A stretch of DNA of 64,000 nt, taken from positions 1,178,001 through 1,242,000 of the forward strand of contig NZ_CP072308.1 in the NCBI RefSeq assembly GCF_017726655.1, written 5' to 3'. Source of the DNA: Agrobacterium tumefaciens (lineage in GTDB: Bacteria; Pseudomonadota; Alphaproteobacteria; Rhizobiales; Rhizobiaceae). Positions 16,897-25,943 of this stretch are shown here, in pieces. Every line of letters begins with the position of its first letter. Within the stretch, counting starts at the first letter, position 1. A program made the position numbers and the translations under genes. Below the pieces are notes generated by a model, which was not told the origin of the DNA, searched no databases, and saw only the letters and a program-made list of their open reading frames with translations.

Positions 16897-18207
16897 TTAA
16901 ACGTAACGGTTGACGACGTTTTCGAGATATTCCTGACGACCCGATTTCGGCTCGGGATTGATATCCTCGCGCTCGACCAGTGCCGCGATCTCGTCGAGCT
17001 TCAGCTCGCCGCGCAGCATCTTCTGGGCTTCCGGCGAATCCCACTTGGCGTAGCGCTCCTTGAGCGGCTTCGACAATGCGCCGTCCTCGATCATCTTCGC
17101 CGCTGCCTTCAGGCCACGAGCGCAGCAATCCATGCCGCCGATATGGCCGATCAGCAGGTCCTGCGGATCGAGCGACTGGCGGCGCAGCTTGGAATCGAAG
17201 TTGGTGCCGCCATTCTTGAAGCCGCCACCGGCGAGAACATGATAATAGGCGAGCGCCATTTCCGGCACGTTGTTGGGGAACTGGTCGGTATCCCAACCGG
17301 ACTGGTAATCGTTGCGGTTCATGTCGATGGAGCCGAAAATGCCGAAGGCGTTGGCCATGGCGAGCTCATGCTCAAAGGAATGGCCGGCGAGGATGGCGTG
17401 GCCCTGCTCGATATTGACCTTCACTTCCTTGTCGAGACCGTTCTTCTGCAGGAAGGCATAAACGGTGGCGACGTCATAGTCGTACTGGTGCTTGGTCGGC
17501 TCCTGCGGCTTCGGCTCGATCAGGATCGTACCTTCGAAACCGATCTTGTATTTATATTCCACCACCAGATTGAGGAAGCGGCCAAGCTGGTCGAGCTCGC
17601 GGGAAAGATCGGTGTTGAGCAGGGTCTCGTAACCTTCGCGGCCGCCCCACAGAACGTAGTTCGCGCCGCCAAGCTTCTTGGTGGCGTCCATGCAGGTCTT
17701 CACCGTTGCGGCGGAGAAAGCGAAAACATCCGGGTCCGGATTGGTTGCAGCACCCGACATGAAGCGGCGGTTAGAGAAGAGGTTGGCCGTGCCCCACAGC
17801 AGCTTCACGCCGGTATCGGCCTGCTTCTGCGCGAAATAATCAACGATCTCGTTGAGGTTCCTGGTGTTTTCGGCGAAGTTTTTGCCTTCCGGCCGTACGT
17901 CGGCATCATGGAAGCAATAGAACGGCGAACCGAGCAGCGAGAAAAATTCGAAGGCCACGTCCGCTTTCAGTTTCGCGGCCTGCATGCTGTCTTCGAACCA
18001 CGGGCGCTCGAAAGTCTGGCCACCGAAGGGGTCACCACCCGGCCAGGTGAAGGTGTGCCAATAGGCAACCGCAAAACGCAAGTGATCTTCCATGCGCTTG
18101 CCGGCGACGATTTCGTCAGGGTTGTAATGGCGGAAGGCCAGCGGATTGGTGCTATCGGGGCCTTCATATTTGATCTTGGCGATATCGCCGAAGAAGCCTG
18201 TGCTCAT
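16897..18207 (-). CDS. xylA: Xylose isomerase
   Basis: XylA converts D-xylose to D-xylulose in the cytosol. The 436-residue length is normal. The catalytic His100 and Asp103 lie in [12 protein letters not shown], and [16 protein letters not shown] and the metal-binding region [15 protein letters not shown] follow. [14 protein letters not shown] and LENVVNRYV close the protein. It lies 118 bases downstream of xylB on the same strand, with an intergenic palindrome, so it may be read through or have its own promoter. Its last ~283 bases recur downstream as a pseudogene. Confidence 0.98.
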   Translation of the reverse strand: MSTGFFGDIAKIKYEGPDSTNPLAFRHYNPDEIVAGKRMEDHLRFAVAYWHTFTWPGGDPFGGQTFERPWFEDSMQAAKLKADVAFEFFSLLGSPFYCFHDADVRPEGKNFAENTRNLNEIVDYFAQKQADTGVKLLWGTANLFSNRRFMSGAATNPDPDVFAFSAATVKTCMDATKKLGGANYVLWGGREGYETLLNTDLSRELDQLGRFLNLVVEYKYKIGFEGTILIEPKPQEPTKHQYDYDVATVYAFLQKNGLDKEVKVNIEQGHAILAGHSFEHELAMANAFGIFGSIDMNRNDYQSGWDTDQFPNNVPEMALAYYHVLAGGGFKNGGTNFDSKLRRQSLDPQDLLIGHIGGMDCCARGLKAAAKMIEDGALSKPLKERYAKWDSPEAQKMLRGELKLDEIAALVEREDINPEPKSGRQEYLENVVNRYV

Positions 18208-18275
18208 TGGGTGGTTCCTCCTCTTGGGGTGGGTTTGGATGATGTTTAAAAATTAAGGTCAGCGTTTGCCGCTTA

Positions 18276-18305
18276 CCCCCCTCTGTCCGGCAGGACAGAG
18301 GGGGG
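18276..18305. repeat. Short RIME-like palindrome between xylB and xylA
   Basis: CCCCCCTCTGTCC-type sequence pairs with its complement around GGCA, forming a 13-base stem. The same arms (cctctgtccggcaggacaga) end the larger repeats at 29444 and 47181. Lying within the xyl gene order, it could influence mRNA processing or terminate part of the xylB transcript. Confidence 0.65.
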
Positions 18306-18325
18306 AAAACCGCACCCTCGACACC

Positions 18326-19780
18326 TCACTGCGAAAGCGCCCGGATAGCCGGATAAAGCGCATGGTACCTCCGATAAGCCTCCTCATAGGCACCGGCCAG
18401 ATCAGCCACAGGCTCAATCGTCCGCGCCGTTTCCGGCTGCGAGCACACCGCCACCGGATCAGCCCCGGTTGCGGCAATCAGGCCAAGGCGGGCAGCACCG
18501 AAGGCCGCACCGAAATCGCCTTCCGCCGGAATATCGACGGGCACACCAAGCGACGTGGCGATCGAGGCCAGCCAATAGGCCGAACGCGAGCCACCGCCGA
18601 TGGCGGTGACGCGGGAAATTGAGGTGCCGGCGGATTTCAGTGCTTCGAGATTGTCCCTGATCGCGAAGGTCACACCCTCAAGCACGGCCTGCGTCAGCGC
18701 CTTGCGGTCGCTTTCATGCGATAGGCCGATGAAGGATCCGCGGATGGCGGCGTCGTTGTGAGGTGTGCGCTCGCCGGAAAGATAGGGCGCGAAGGTGACG
18801 CCGGTCGGGGCAAGCAGCGTTTCGCCCAGTTCGCCGGTCAGATCGGCGGCGGATTGGCCTGTCAGGCGCGAATACCAATTCAGCGCATCCGTGGCGGAGA
18901 GAATGACGCCCATCTGGTGCCAGGTGTTAGGCAGCGCGTGGCAGAAAGCATGCACGGCGCTTTCCGGCTTCGGCAGATAGGAGGCATTGGCGGCGAAAAG
19001 CACGCCGGATGTGCCGAGCGAGACGAAGGCGTGGCCTTCCTTCACCGTGCCCATGCCGCAGGCGGAGGCCGCATTGTCGCCCGCCCCACCGGCAACCACG
19101 GCGCGGCCGGTAATGCCCCATTCGGACGCGAGTTCGGCGCGCAGAACGCCCGCCTCATCCGTGCCTTCCACCAGAGACGGCATATGCTTTTCATCGAGTC
19201 CCGTCGCGGCAAGCAGCTCGGAAGACCATTTGCGTGCACCGGTGTCGAGCCATGAGGTGCCGGCGGAGTCGGACATTTCCGAGATATATTCGCCGGTCAG
19301 CCAGAGACGCAGATAATCCTTCGGCAGCAGTACCTTGGCCACTTTCGCGAAGATCTCGGGTTCGTTCTTCGCCACCCAGGCAAGCTTCGGCGCGGTAAAG
19401 CCGGGGAAGACGATATTGCCGGTTATCTTTCGGAAACGCGGATCGGCGTCGAGTGCGGCAGCTTCAGCGTGGGAACGCGTGTCGTTCCACAGGATGCAGG
19501 GGCGCAGCACCTTGCCATCGGCATCGACAAGTGTCGCGCCGTGCATCTGGCCGGAAAGGCCGATGCCCTTCACCGCGGCAAGCTCTTTTGGAAACTTCTG
19601 CTTCAGGCCGGCAACGGCCGTTTTTGTCGCGGCAATCCAGTCGGCGGGGTCCTGTTCCGACCAGCCGTGATGCGGGCGCGAAACATCCAGCGAGCCGTTG
19701 GCCGAGCCGATGATTTTCTGATCGCCGTCCATCAGCAGGGCTTTGACGCCTGAGGTGCCAAGATCGAGACCGAGATACAT
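18326..19780 (-). CDS. xylB: Xylulokinase
   Basis: XylB phosphorylates D-xylulose to D-xylulose-5-phosphate for the pentose phosphate pathway. The 484-residue product has the FGGY-family features: MYLGLDLGTSGVKALL at the N-terminus, GIGLSGQMHGATLVD (about residues 75-90), LWNDTRSHAEA and GGGSRSAYW with the ATP-binding glycine loop in the C-terminal half. The ATG at 19780 has GGAG seven bases upstream; the ATG four codons earlier lacks a site. It lies 47 bases after the LacI-type gene, probably in the same transcript. Confidence 0.96.
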   Translation of the reverse strand: MYLGLDLGTSGVKALLMDGDQKIIGSANGSLDVSRPHHGWSEQDPADWIAATKTAVAGLKQKFPKELAAVKGIGLSGQMHGATLVDADGKVLRPCILWNDTRSHAEAAALDADPRFRKITGNIVFPGFTAPKLAWVAKNEPEIFAKVAKVLLPKDYLRLWLTGEYISEMSDSAGTSWLDTGARKWSSELLAATGLDEKHMPSLVEGTDEAGVLRAELASEWGITGRAVVAGGAGDNAASACGMGTVKEGHAFVSLGTSGVLFAANASYLPKPESAVHAFCHALPNTWHQMGVILSATDALNWYSRLTGQSAADLTGELGETLLAPTGVTFAPYLSGERTPHNDAAIRGSFIGLSHESDRKALTQAVLEGVTFAIRDNLEALKSAGTSISRVTAIGGGSRSAYWLASIATSLGVPVDIPAEGDFGAAFGAARLGLIAATGADPVAVCSQPETARTIEPVADLAGAYEEAYRRYHALYPAIRALSQ

Positions 19781-19827
19781 GTATTTCTCCATTCCGGCGC
19801 GCCATGCGCCACTTTCAGCAGTTTTAT

Positions 19828-20850
19828 TCAGGGAAGATTGTCCCTGAGGAAGATGTCGATACGGATACGTTCCTGCGCAGCGATGACGGGCAGGCCATCA
19901 GCGCGCGCCTTCAACACGCGGATGGCGCTACGCACCTCGTGGCCGGCATCCTGGTTGAGCACGGCATCGAGCAGCCCCTGCCGCAGCGCACTGGCAGTGT
20001 TTTCCGTGAGTTCATGGGCGATGACGGAAAGTGGTCTTTCACCATCGGCGGCGCCAAGCGCCTTAATGAGGCCTCGATTACCGGCACCGAGGCTGTAAAT
20101 GCCGCAGAGGTTCGGATTGCCAAGCGCCTCGCGCACCAGCGTCTCAACGGTGAGCGGATCATCCCTGCCCTCAAGAACCGGCAGCAGCCGCACCTGCGGA
20201 AATTCGTTTTCGATGACGGTGCGAAACCCTTCCAGACGCTCGCGGTGGTCACGCACCAGCATGGAGCCCGCAACAACGGCGACATCGCCGACGCGCCCTG
20301 AAAGGAAACGCCCCATCAGGCTTGCCGCCGTGCGCCCGGCCGCGACGTTATCGACACCGGCATAATGGTCGCGGCGCGACCCCGACAGGTCCGACACCAG
20401 CGTCACCGTGGCAATGCCATCATCGGCGAGCCGGTCCGCAGCCTCGGCCACATCTTCAGAATCGGTGGCGACGAAAGCCACACCCGACGGCTTCTCCCGC
20501 CGGGCCACCTCAAGCGCCTCCGTCAGCGCCGATGCATTGAAGGGCGGGACCTCTATGACGCGTATTGCCGTGCGCTCCAGATGCGAACGGCTCGCGGCGG
20601 CCCGCACCTCGGCGCGCAGCGTCGCCATGAAGGAGTTATCATTGCCGGGCAGGATGAAGACCATCGAATAATTACGGCTCTTTGCCAGGTTGGCGGCCGC
20701 GATATCGCGCACGTAACCCAGTTCGGCAATGGCCGCTTCCACCCGTGCCCGGGTGGCCGCATGCACGCCTGGGCGCATGTTCAGCACCCGATCAATCGTG
20801 GCAAGGCTGACGCCCGCCCGTTCGGCGATATCGTGAACTGTCGGCTTCAT
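19828..20850 (-). CDS. LacI family transcriptional regulator of the xylose locus
   Basis: The 340-residue protein begins with a LacI helix-turn-helix, TVHDIAERAGVSLATIDRVLNMRPGV, followed by a periplasmic-binding-like sugar domain (IDRVLN..., AVVAGSMLVRDHRERLEGF). The ATG at 20850 follows GGAGGAG. It is the first gene of the group regulator-xylB-xylA, so repression relieved by xylose or a related pentose is likely. The substitution IDRV in place of the usual VSRV is seen in rhizobial sugar repressors. A 32-base dyad at 20896-20927 is the probable operator. Confidence 0.88.
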   Translation of the reverse strand: MKPTVHDIAERAGVSLATIDRVLNMRPGVHAATRARVEAAIAELGYVRDIAAANLAKSRNYSMVFILPGNDNSFMATLRAEVRAAASRSHLERTAIRVIEVPPFNASALTEALEVARREKPSGVAFVATDSEDVAEAADRLADDGIATVTLVSDLSGSRRDHYAGVDNVAAGRTAASLMGRFLSGRVGDVAVVAGSMLVRDHRERLEGFRTVIENEFPQVRLLPVLEGRDDPLTVETLVREALGNPNLCGIYSLGAGNRGLIKALGAADGERPLSVIAHELTENTASALRQGLLDAVLNQDAGHEVRSAIRVLKARADGLPVIAAQERIRIDIFLRDNLP

Positions 20851-20895
20851 GGCTCCTCCCTCACCTTGCATATCCAGCTTTGCCGCCGTCGTAAA

Positions 20896-20927
20896 TCGAA
20901 AAATGATGTACGTACCTCATATTTCGA
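20896..20927. promoter_or_regulatory. Probable operator of the LacI-type regulator
   Basis: A 32-base dyad (28 of 32 positions symmetric) is centred on GTACGTAC with arms TCGAAA and TTTCGA. It lies 46 bases upstream of the regulator's ATG. LacI-family operators are symmetric with a central CG, as here. Autoregulation of the xyl group is inferred. Confidence 0.6.
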
Positions 20928-20969
20928 TGCAAGACGGCGATCCGTCGGTGTTCTCTCGCCCGCGTTGCC

Positions 20970-21003
20970 GCGTGTTTCTTCTCCCCGAGGGGGAGAAGAA
21001 ACA
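20970..21003. repeat. Short dispersed palindrome (cttctcccc type)
   Basis: The arms cgtgtttcttctcccc and ggggagaagaaacacg are perfectly complementary around a three-base loop. It is the best copy of the family also seen near 2226 and 9777. It lies between the xyl regulator promoter and the emrB terminator. Confidence 0.7.
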
Positions 21004-21039
21004 CGCGGCAACCGCTCGCCCCATTGAGCCAACAGGCAG

Positions 21040-21069
21040 AAAAAAGGGGCCGTTGTTTCCAACGGCCCC
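21040..21069 (-). terminator. Terminator of the emrAB-type operon
   Basis: GGGGCCGTTG, loop TTTC, CAACGGCCCC form a ten-base perfect stem with six A on the plus-strand left side, which read as a T run on the minus strand. It lies 30 bases after the MFS gene stop. Confidence 0.88.
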
Positions 21070-21098
21070 AGCTCTGCGGTGGATGGGAGGGGATTTTA

Positions 21099-22682
21099 TC
21101 AGTGCGCCGCGTCTGGTGGCGGCGCTGCCTTGGGTTTCTGGATCAGGATCGTCATGAAGATCAGGCTGCCGAACAAAATCGTCAGCGCGAAGAAAACATC
21201 GGCGAAGGCCAATATCCAGGCCTGCTGCGAGACCATGCCGACCATTTTCTTGACCGCGACGGAGGCACCATCCAGCCCATAGGAATCATAGTTGGCGCCG
21301 ACACTGTTCAGCCATTCCAGCGCCTTCGGGTTGGAATAGCTGATATGTTCGGCCAGCCGCACATAATGGTCATCCGTGCGCTGCGACAGCATGGTGTTGA
21401 TGACGGCAAGGCCGACGGCGCCGCCGAGGTTACGGGTAAGGTTGAACAGGCCGGACGCATTGCGGATACGCGCGGGCGGCAGCGTGCCGAGCGCGATGTT
21501 GTTGATCGGCACCATGCACATCATCAGCCCGAAACCGCGCAGGATCTGCGGGATCAGCAGCTCGTAGAAATCCCAGTCCGTCGTCACATGCGTCATGATC
21601 CAGGTGCCGCAACCGAAGCTGATGAAGCCGATGGCCATCATGACGCGGGGATCGAGCTTTGTGGAAACCTTGCCGGCAATCGGCGCGGTGAAGAACATGG
21701 CAAGACCGGACACGAACATGGTCTCGCCGATCATCAGCGCATCATATCCCCTCACCCGGCCGAGATAGAGCGGGTAGAGATAGGTCAGGCCATAAAGGCC
21801 TATGCCCATGACGAAGGAGAAGAGCGAGCCGATCGAGAAGTTGCGGTCCGCAAAGGCGCGGATGTCAACCACGGGGAATTCCACCTTGAAGGCGCGCCAG
21901 AAAAACACGACAGCACCGATGGCCATGGCCACCGAGCCCAGCACGATGTGTTCGTCGTTGAACCAGTCCTTGTTGTTACCCTCTTCCAGCACATATTCCA
22001 GCGAGCCGAGGAAGACCGCCATGGAGATCAGCCCCCACCAGTCGAACTTCTTCCAGAGCGACTTTTCCGGCTTGTCGAAATCGATCAGGCTCCAAGTCAG
22101 GATGGTGACGATGATGCCGGGAATGATGTTGACGAGGAACAGCCAGTGCCAGGAAAAGGCATTGGAAAGATAACCGCCGACCGTCGGGCCGATGGTGGGT
22201 GCAAGCGTGGCGACCAGGCCGATGATCGGTGAGACGACCGAACGCTTCGATGGCGGGAAGATGGTGAAGGCAGCCGCAAAGACCGACGGGATCATGCCGC
22301 CGCCGATAAAGCCCTGGATCGCACGATACACGATCATCTGATCGATATTGGTGGCGGTGGCGCAGAGCGCGCTCGATATGGTGAAGCCAGCCGCACAGGT
22401 GGCGAACAGCACGCGCGTGGACAGGATGCGCGCCAGCGTGCCCGACAGCGGGATCATGATCACTTCGGCGATCAGATAGGAGGTCTGCACCCAGGCGATC
22501 TCATCCGAGCCGGCGCCGAGGCCAGCCTGGATTTCCGCAAGCGAGGCGGAGACGATCTGAATGTCGAGAATGGACATGAACATGCCGAAGACCATCGCGA
22601 AGAACGCGATGAGCCTGCGCCTGTCCATCGGGGGATCGGCGGGGATGGACGCCCCGCCCGTACCGACAACCGTAGCCGCCAT
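21099..22682 (-). CDS. emrB: DHA2 family MFS multidrug efflux permease (EmrB-like)
   Basis: The 527-residue protein has 14 predicted membrane segments, as in DHA2 drug/proton antiporters. Motifs include FGMFMSILDIQIVSASLAEIQ (TM1, with the Asp typical of EmrB), WVQTSYLIAEVIMIPLSGTLARILSTR (motif A), and RAIQGFIGGGMIPSVFAAAF (motif B). With the membrane fusion protein 34 bases upstream, it would form a tripartite pump with an outer-membrane channel encoded elsewhere. The C-terminus is Pro/Ala-rich. Substrates are not known. Confidence 0.94.
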   Translation of the reverse strand: MAATVVGTGGASIPADPPMDRRRLIAFFAMVFGMFMSILDIQIVSASLAEIQAGLGAGSDEIAWVQTSYLIAEVIMIPLSGTLARILSTRVLFATCAAGFTISSALCATATNIDQMIVYRAIQGFIGGGMIPSVFAAAFTIFPPSKRSVVSPIIGLVATLAPTIGPTVGGYLSNAFSWHWLFLVNIIPGIIVTILTWSLIDFDKPEKSLWKKFDWWGLISMAVFLGSLEYVLEEGNNKDWFNDEHIVLGSVAMAIGAVVFFWRAFKVEFPVVDIRAFADRNFSIGSLFSFVMGIGLYGLTYLYPLYLGRVRGYDALMIGETMFVSGLAMFFTAPIAGKVSTKLDPRVMMAIGFISFGCGTWIMTHVTTDWDFYELLIPQILRGFGLMMCMVPINNIALGTLPPARIRNASGLFNLTRNLGGAVGLAVINTMLSQRTDDHYVRLAEHISYSNPKALEWLNSVGANYDSYGLDGASVAVKKMVGMVSQQAWILAFADVFFALTILFGSLIFMTILIQKPKAAPPPDAAH

Positions 22683-22716
22683 GATCTTGACCTCAACGGC
22701 GCATCAGCGATGCGCC

Positions 22717-23931
22717 TTACTTGGCTTCCGGGTTAACTTGCGCCGTTCTGGTGCCTTCCGGCGCCGTACGGGTATCGACATCGACAACGACGCTGAGGCC
22801 GGCGCGCAGATTGTGCTTTGCGAGGTCTTCCTTGGAGAAGACGATACGAACCGGCACGCGCTGGATGACCTTGGTGAAGTTGCCTGTCGCATTTTCCGGC
22901 GGCAGCATGGAGAAGACCGAGCCCGAACCGGGCGAGATCGACTGCACCGTGCCTTCAATCGTCGCATCGTCAAAGGCATCGACATGCACGCGCACCTTCG
23001 AACCGGGTACGACGCGGGCAAGCTGCGTTTCCTTGAAATTGGCGTCGATATAAAGCTCGTTCATCGGCACCAGCGAAGCCAGGCGCTTGCCGACAGAAAC
23101 GAGATCGCCGTTCTGCACCGCCAGATTGCCGATGACGCCGTCATAGGGCGCCTTCAGAACCGTAAAGGACAGGTCACGGGCGGCCTTGTCACGGGAAAGC
23201 TGCAGCGAACGGATCGTGCTCTCGGCTTCCTCACGCTGGGCGCGCAATAGTTCGACATTGGCCTTGGCGGAGGAGATGGCGGCATCGCCGGCGACGACAT
23301 TCGCCTTTGCCTGATCGAGCGCGACCTGCGCATTGTCGGACGCGGCGACCGTGCCGACATCTTTCGCCTGCAGCTCGCTCGCGCGCTTCTGGGTGATTTC
23401 CGCACCACGCAGTGCGGCATCCAGTGCGCCCTTTTGGGCCACGGCCTGCTCGAGCGCCGCTTCGCCGCCAATGATCTGGGCGTCGATACGCTTCAGCGAC
23501 AGTTCCTCGGTGCGGATCTGCGCTTCGGCCTGCTCAAGAGCAATGCGATAGTCGCCATCATCGAGCGTCACCAGCGGATCACCCGCCTTGACTTCCTGGT
23601 TTTCGATGACGTTCACCTTGGCGACGTAGCCCGAAACCTTCGGCGCGATGACGGCGATATCGCCTTCGATATAGGCATCATCCGTCGAGACCAGAAAGCG
23701 GCCATCGACCCACCAGTTGTAACCGTACCAGCCGGCGCCAGCCAGCAAGGCGATCGCAATGACGGGAAGAAGCTTCGAGCGCTTCTTCTGCTTCGGCGCA
23801 GCCGTCGTCTGAGCAGGCGGCGCAGCCGGTGCCTCAGCCGGCTTTGCGGGAGAGGTCTCGGTCTTGGCGGAGATATCCGCCTCTTCCGCATCGTTGACGG
23901 CGCGAACCGCGCTATTCTTCTGGGCCGACAT
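22717..23931 (-). CDS. emrA: HlyD family membrane fusion protein (EmrA-like)
   Basis: The 404-residue periplasmic adaptor has an N-terminal cytosolic Ala/Pro-rich tail, one membrane anchor (LLPVIAIALLAGAGWYGYNWW, about residues 53-73), and a lipoyl/barrel-sandwich motif (DDAYIEGDIAVIAPKVSGYVAKV and VLKAPYDGVIGNLAVQNGDLVSVG) around a long coiled-coil hairpin. The ATG at 23931 (MSAQKNSAVRAV) is the sensible start. It is the first gene of the efflux operon and divergent from the TetR gene, with two matching palindromes in between. Confidence 0.94.
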   Translation of the reverse strand: MSAQKNSAVRAVNDAEEADISAKTETSPAKPAEAPAAPPAQTTAAPKQKKRSKLLPVIAIALLAGAGWYGYNWWVDGRFLVSTDDAYIEGDIAVIAPKVSGYVAKVNVIENQEVKAGDPLVTLDDGDYRIALEQAEAQIRTEELSLKRIDAQIIGGEAALEQAVAQKGALDAALRGAEITQKRASELQAKDVGTVAASDNAQVALDQAKANVVAGDAAISSAKANVELLRAQREEAESTIRSLQLSRDKAARDLSFTVLKAPYDGVIGNLAVQNGDLVSVGKRLASLVPMNELYIDANFKETQLARVVPGSKVRVHVDAFDDATIEGTVQSISPGSGSVFSMLPPENATGNFTKVIQRVPVRIVFSKEDLAKHNLRAGLSVVVDVDTRTAPEGTRTAQVNPEAK

Positions 23932-23971
23932 GAGAATGTACCGTGATAGATTGAAGAAAGTTTTTCGAACT

Positions 23972-23985
23972 GAACCGTTCGGTTC
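23972..23985. promoter_or_regulatory. TetR operator candidate 1
   Basis: GAACCGTTCGGTTC is an imperfect dyad (AACCG/CGGTT around TT) 41 bases upstream of emrA. It shares the GAACC/GGTTC arms with the second dyad at 24026. A further CGAAC half-site lies just left of it. Confidence 0.6.
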
Positions 23986-24025
23986 GATTGACTTAATCTC
24001 TTTCCTGACACATATCAAGTGTTAT

Positions 24026-24041
24026 CGAACCGATTGGTTCG
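24026..24041. promoter_or_regulatory. TetR operator candidate 2
   Basis: CGAACCGATTGGTTCG is a 16-base dyad with perfect arms (CGAACC/GGTTCG) 51 bases upstream of the tetR start. Together with the dyad at 23972 it suggests that the TetR protein controls both divergent promoters. Confidence 0.65.
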
Positions 24042-24091
24042 ACGTTCGGTTAATTTTTTTTACGCCGTTGTGGTGCTATGAGGCGGCAGGG

Positions 24092-24778
24092 ATGGCAGGC
24101 GAAGACAGGGATATGGACACGGAAACGGAAACGGTCTGTCCGGGCAACACCGCCGGGCGTTTTGCGGCAGGCGAAGACCCGGCCAAACGCGACCAGATTC
24201 TGGCGGGCGCGTGGCGCGTGTTCAAGCTCAAGGGCTTCGATGCGGCGAGCATGAACGACATCACGCGGGAAGCCGGCGTTTCCAAGGGCACGATCTATGT
24301 CTATTTCTCCAACAAGGAGGATTTGTTCGCGGCCCTCGTCGACCAGCATCGCCAGGAATTCGCAACGTCCATGCGCAACATCCTGGCTGGCACCGAGGAG
24401 GTGCGCGAAGGCCTTAAACAGTTCGGCAAGGCCTTCGCGAACAAGATGATCTGTTCCGATATGGTCCCGGCCATGCGCTCGGTTATCGGCGTCATCGACC
24501 GCATGCCCAAGCTCGCGCAGCGTTTTTTCATCGCCGCGCCCAACAATGTCCGTACCGTGCTTCAGGATTTCATCGAGCACCACATCGCGCTTGGCCACCT
24601 GAAAGTGGATGATGTGGAGCTGGCTGCGCGGCAATATATCGAGCTTTCCACCGGCACGTTTTTCAAGCTGCGGCTCTTCGGCGAAATCGACGGCCCGGTT
24701 CCGGAAGAGGAGCTGGACCGGGTGATCGCCAGCGCCATCAGGGTATTCATGGCCGCCTACGGAACCGACAAGGCCTGA
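24092..24778 (+). CDS. TetR/AcrR family transcriptional regulator
   Basis: The 228-residue protein has an N-terminal TetR helix-turn-helix: ILAGAWRVFKLKGFDAASMNDITREAGVSKGTIYVYFSNKEDLFAAL, about residues 30-80. The ligand-binding domain shows FFIAAPNNVRTVLQDFIEHH, like AcrR-type repressors. It is preceded by an unusual charged 25-residue extension. The start is ATG at 24092 or 24113. Divergent from emrAB with two shared dyads, it most likely represses the pump and itself. Confidence 0.92.
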   Translation: MAGEDRDMDTETETVCPGNTAGRFAAGEDPAKRDQILAGAWRVFKLKGFDAASMNDITREAGVSKGTIYVYFSNKEDLFAALVDQHRQEFATSMRNILAGTEEVREGLKQFGKAFANKMICSDMVPAMRSVIGVIDRMPKLAQRFFIAAPNNVRTVLQDFIEHHIALGHLKVDDVELAARQYIELSTGTFFKLRLFGEIDGPVPEEELDRVIASAIRVFMAAYGTDKA

Positions 24779-24940
24779 GATCATTCAGCAACGGCGCAAG
24801 CGCCGATACGCGGACTGCGCGAAATTTCGATGAAATTATGCGCATCGGAGACGCGATCTCCTTGTTTCTCGCGTATTGCGCTATAAATTCCACCCACCGA
24901 ATATTCGGCTAGCCTTGTTGCTGAAAGGAAAATTTCCCTG

Positions 24941-25699
24941 ATGGAGTCCGTTCTCCCTCTCCTGTCCGACCCCGCCGCCTGGGTGGCGCTCGTCACGCTG
25001 ATCGTCATGGAGGTCGTGCTTGGCATCGACAACCTGATCTTCATCTCCATCCTCACCAACAAGCTGCCGCCCGAACAACGCGAGAAAGCTCGCAAGATCG
25101 GCATCGGTCTCGCGCTCATCATGCGCCTTGGCCTGCTCGGCACCGTCGCATGGATCGTGCAGCTCACAACACCGGTCTTCGAAGCCTTTGGCCATCCCTT
25201 CTCCTGGAAGGACATGATCCTGATCGCCGGTGGCCTGTTCCTGGTATGGAAGGCGACCAAGGAAATTCACCACAACGTCGACCCGGAAGATCACAAGGAA
25301 GACATGGTGGGTGGTCCGGCCGCGATGAATTTCGGCGCCGCCATCGGCCAGATTCTGCTGCTCGACCTCGTTTTCTCTGTCGACAGCATCATCACCGCCG
25401 TTGGCATGACACCGCATCTGCCGATCATGATCGTCGCCGTCATCGTCGCCGTGACAGTGATGCTGCTGGCCGCAACCCCGCTTGCCAACTTCATCGAGCG
25501 CAATCCCACCATCGTCATGCTGGCGCTCGCCTTCCTGATGATGATCGGCACGACGCTGATCGCCGAAGGCATGGGCTTCCATGTTCCCAAGGGCTACGTC
25601 TATGCTGCCATGGCGTTTTCGGCGTTGGTGGAACTGCTCAATATGCTGGCCCGCAATGCAAGAAGCCGCAAGAAGGCAGGGACGAAAACGGTGCATTGA
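24941..25699 (+). CDS. TerC family membrane protein
   Basis: The 252-residue protein has seven membrane segments and the TerC family motifs: [22 protein letters not shown] (residues 23-44) and [22 protein letters not shown] (about 135-156), each with the intramembrane Asp thought to bind a metal. Relatives are linked to tellurite resistance or manganese efflux (Alx, MntP-like). No manganese riboswitch of the yybP-ykoY type is obvious in the 160-base leader. Confidence 0.92.
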   Translation: MESVLPLLSDPAAWVALVTLIVMEVVLGIDNLIFISILTNKLPPEQREKARKIGIGLALIMRLGLLGTVAWIVQLTTPVFEAFGHPFSWKDMILIAGGLFLVWKATKEIHHNVDPEDHKEDMVGGPAAMNFGAAIGQILLLDLVFSVDSIITAVGMTPHLPIMIVAVIVAVTVMLLAATPLANFIERNPTIVMLALAFLMMIGTTLIAEGMGFHVPKGYVYAAMAFSALVELLNMLARNARSRKKAGTKTVH

Positions 25700-25712
25700 T
25701 CGCACTCTCCTC

Positions 25713-25825
25713 CGTCATGCCGAAATTGATCCGGCATCCAACCAGCCCAAGTCCTTGGGCTGAAAAAACTCCTCTCGCCGCGCAGACGCGCGACGGCTGG
25801 ATGCCGGCTCAGGGCCGGTATGACG
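25713..25825. repeat. ~112 bp dispersed mosaic repeat, copy 2
   Basis: This copy runs from cgtcatgccgaaattgatcc to ggctcagggccggtatgacg, with the caagtccttg hairpin and cgcgcagacgcg core. It has the same orientation as copy 1. It lies between the TerC and SLC13-type genes. Confidence 0.9.
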
Positions 25826-25893
25826 AAGAATGCATGAACCTTCAGGTCCAGCCAAGGAACCGCCTCACCCCACCTTGCGTTCTTCGAAGTCAT

Positions 25894-25917
25894 CACCGAT
25901 AGAGCCCTCTATCGGTG
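25894..25917. promoter_or_regulatory. Perfect 24-base palindrome upstream of the SLC13-type gene
   Basis: CACCGATAGAG, CC, CTCTATCGGTG gives 11-base perfect arms with a two-base centre, 27 bases before the ATG at 25944. It could be an operator or the 5' leader hairpin. Confidence 0.5.
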
Positions 25918-25943
25918 CCTCACCTTCGAAAGCATGAGCCAAC

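Noticed and set aside
21024..22232. A 402-codon open frame opposite emrB
   Set aside because: Charge-rich shadow of membrane helices read in reverse; no start signal and no known domain.
23864..24091. Extended N-terminus of the TetR regulator overlapping emrA
   Set aside because: The extra 76 residues would cross the operators and the emrA start, and add nothing to the TetR fold.
24780..24940. A yybP-ykoY manganese riboswitch before terC
   Set aside because: The expected conserved internal loops are not visible in the leader; only small GC stems are present.
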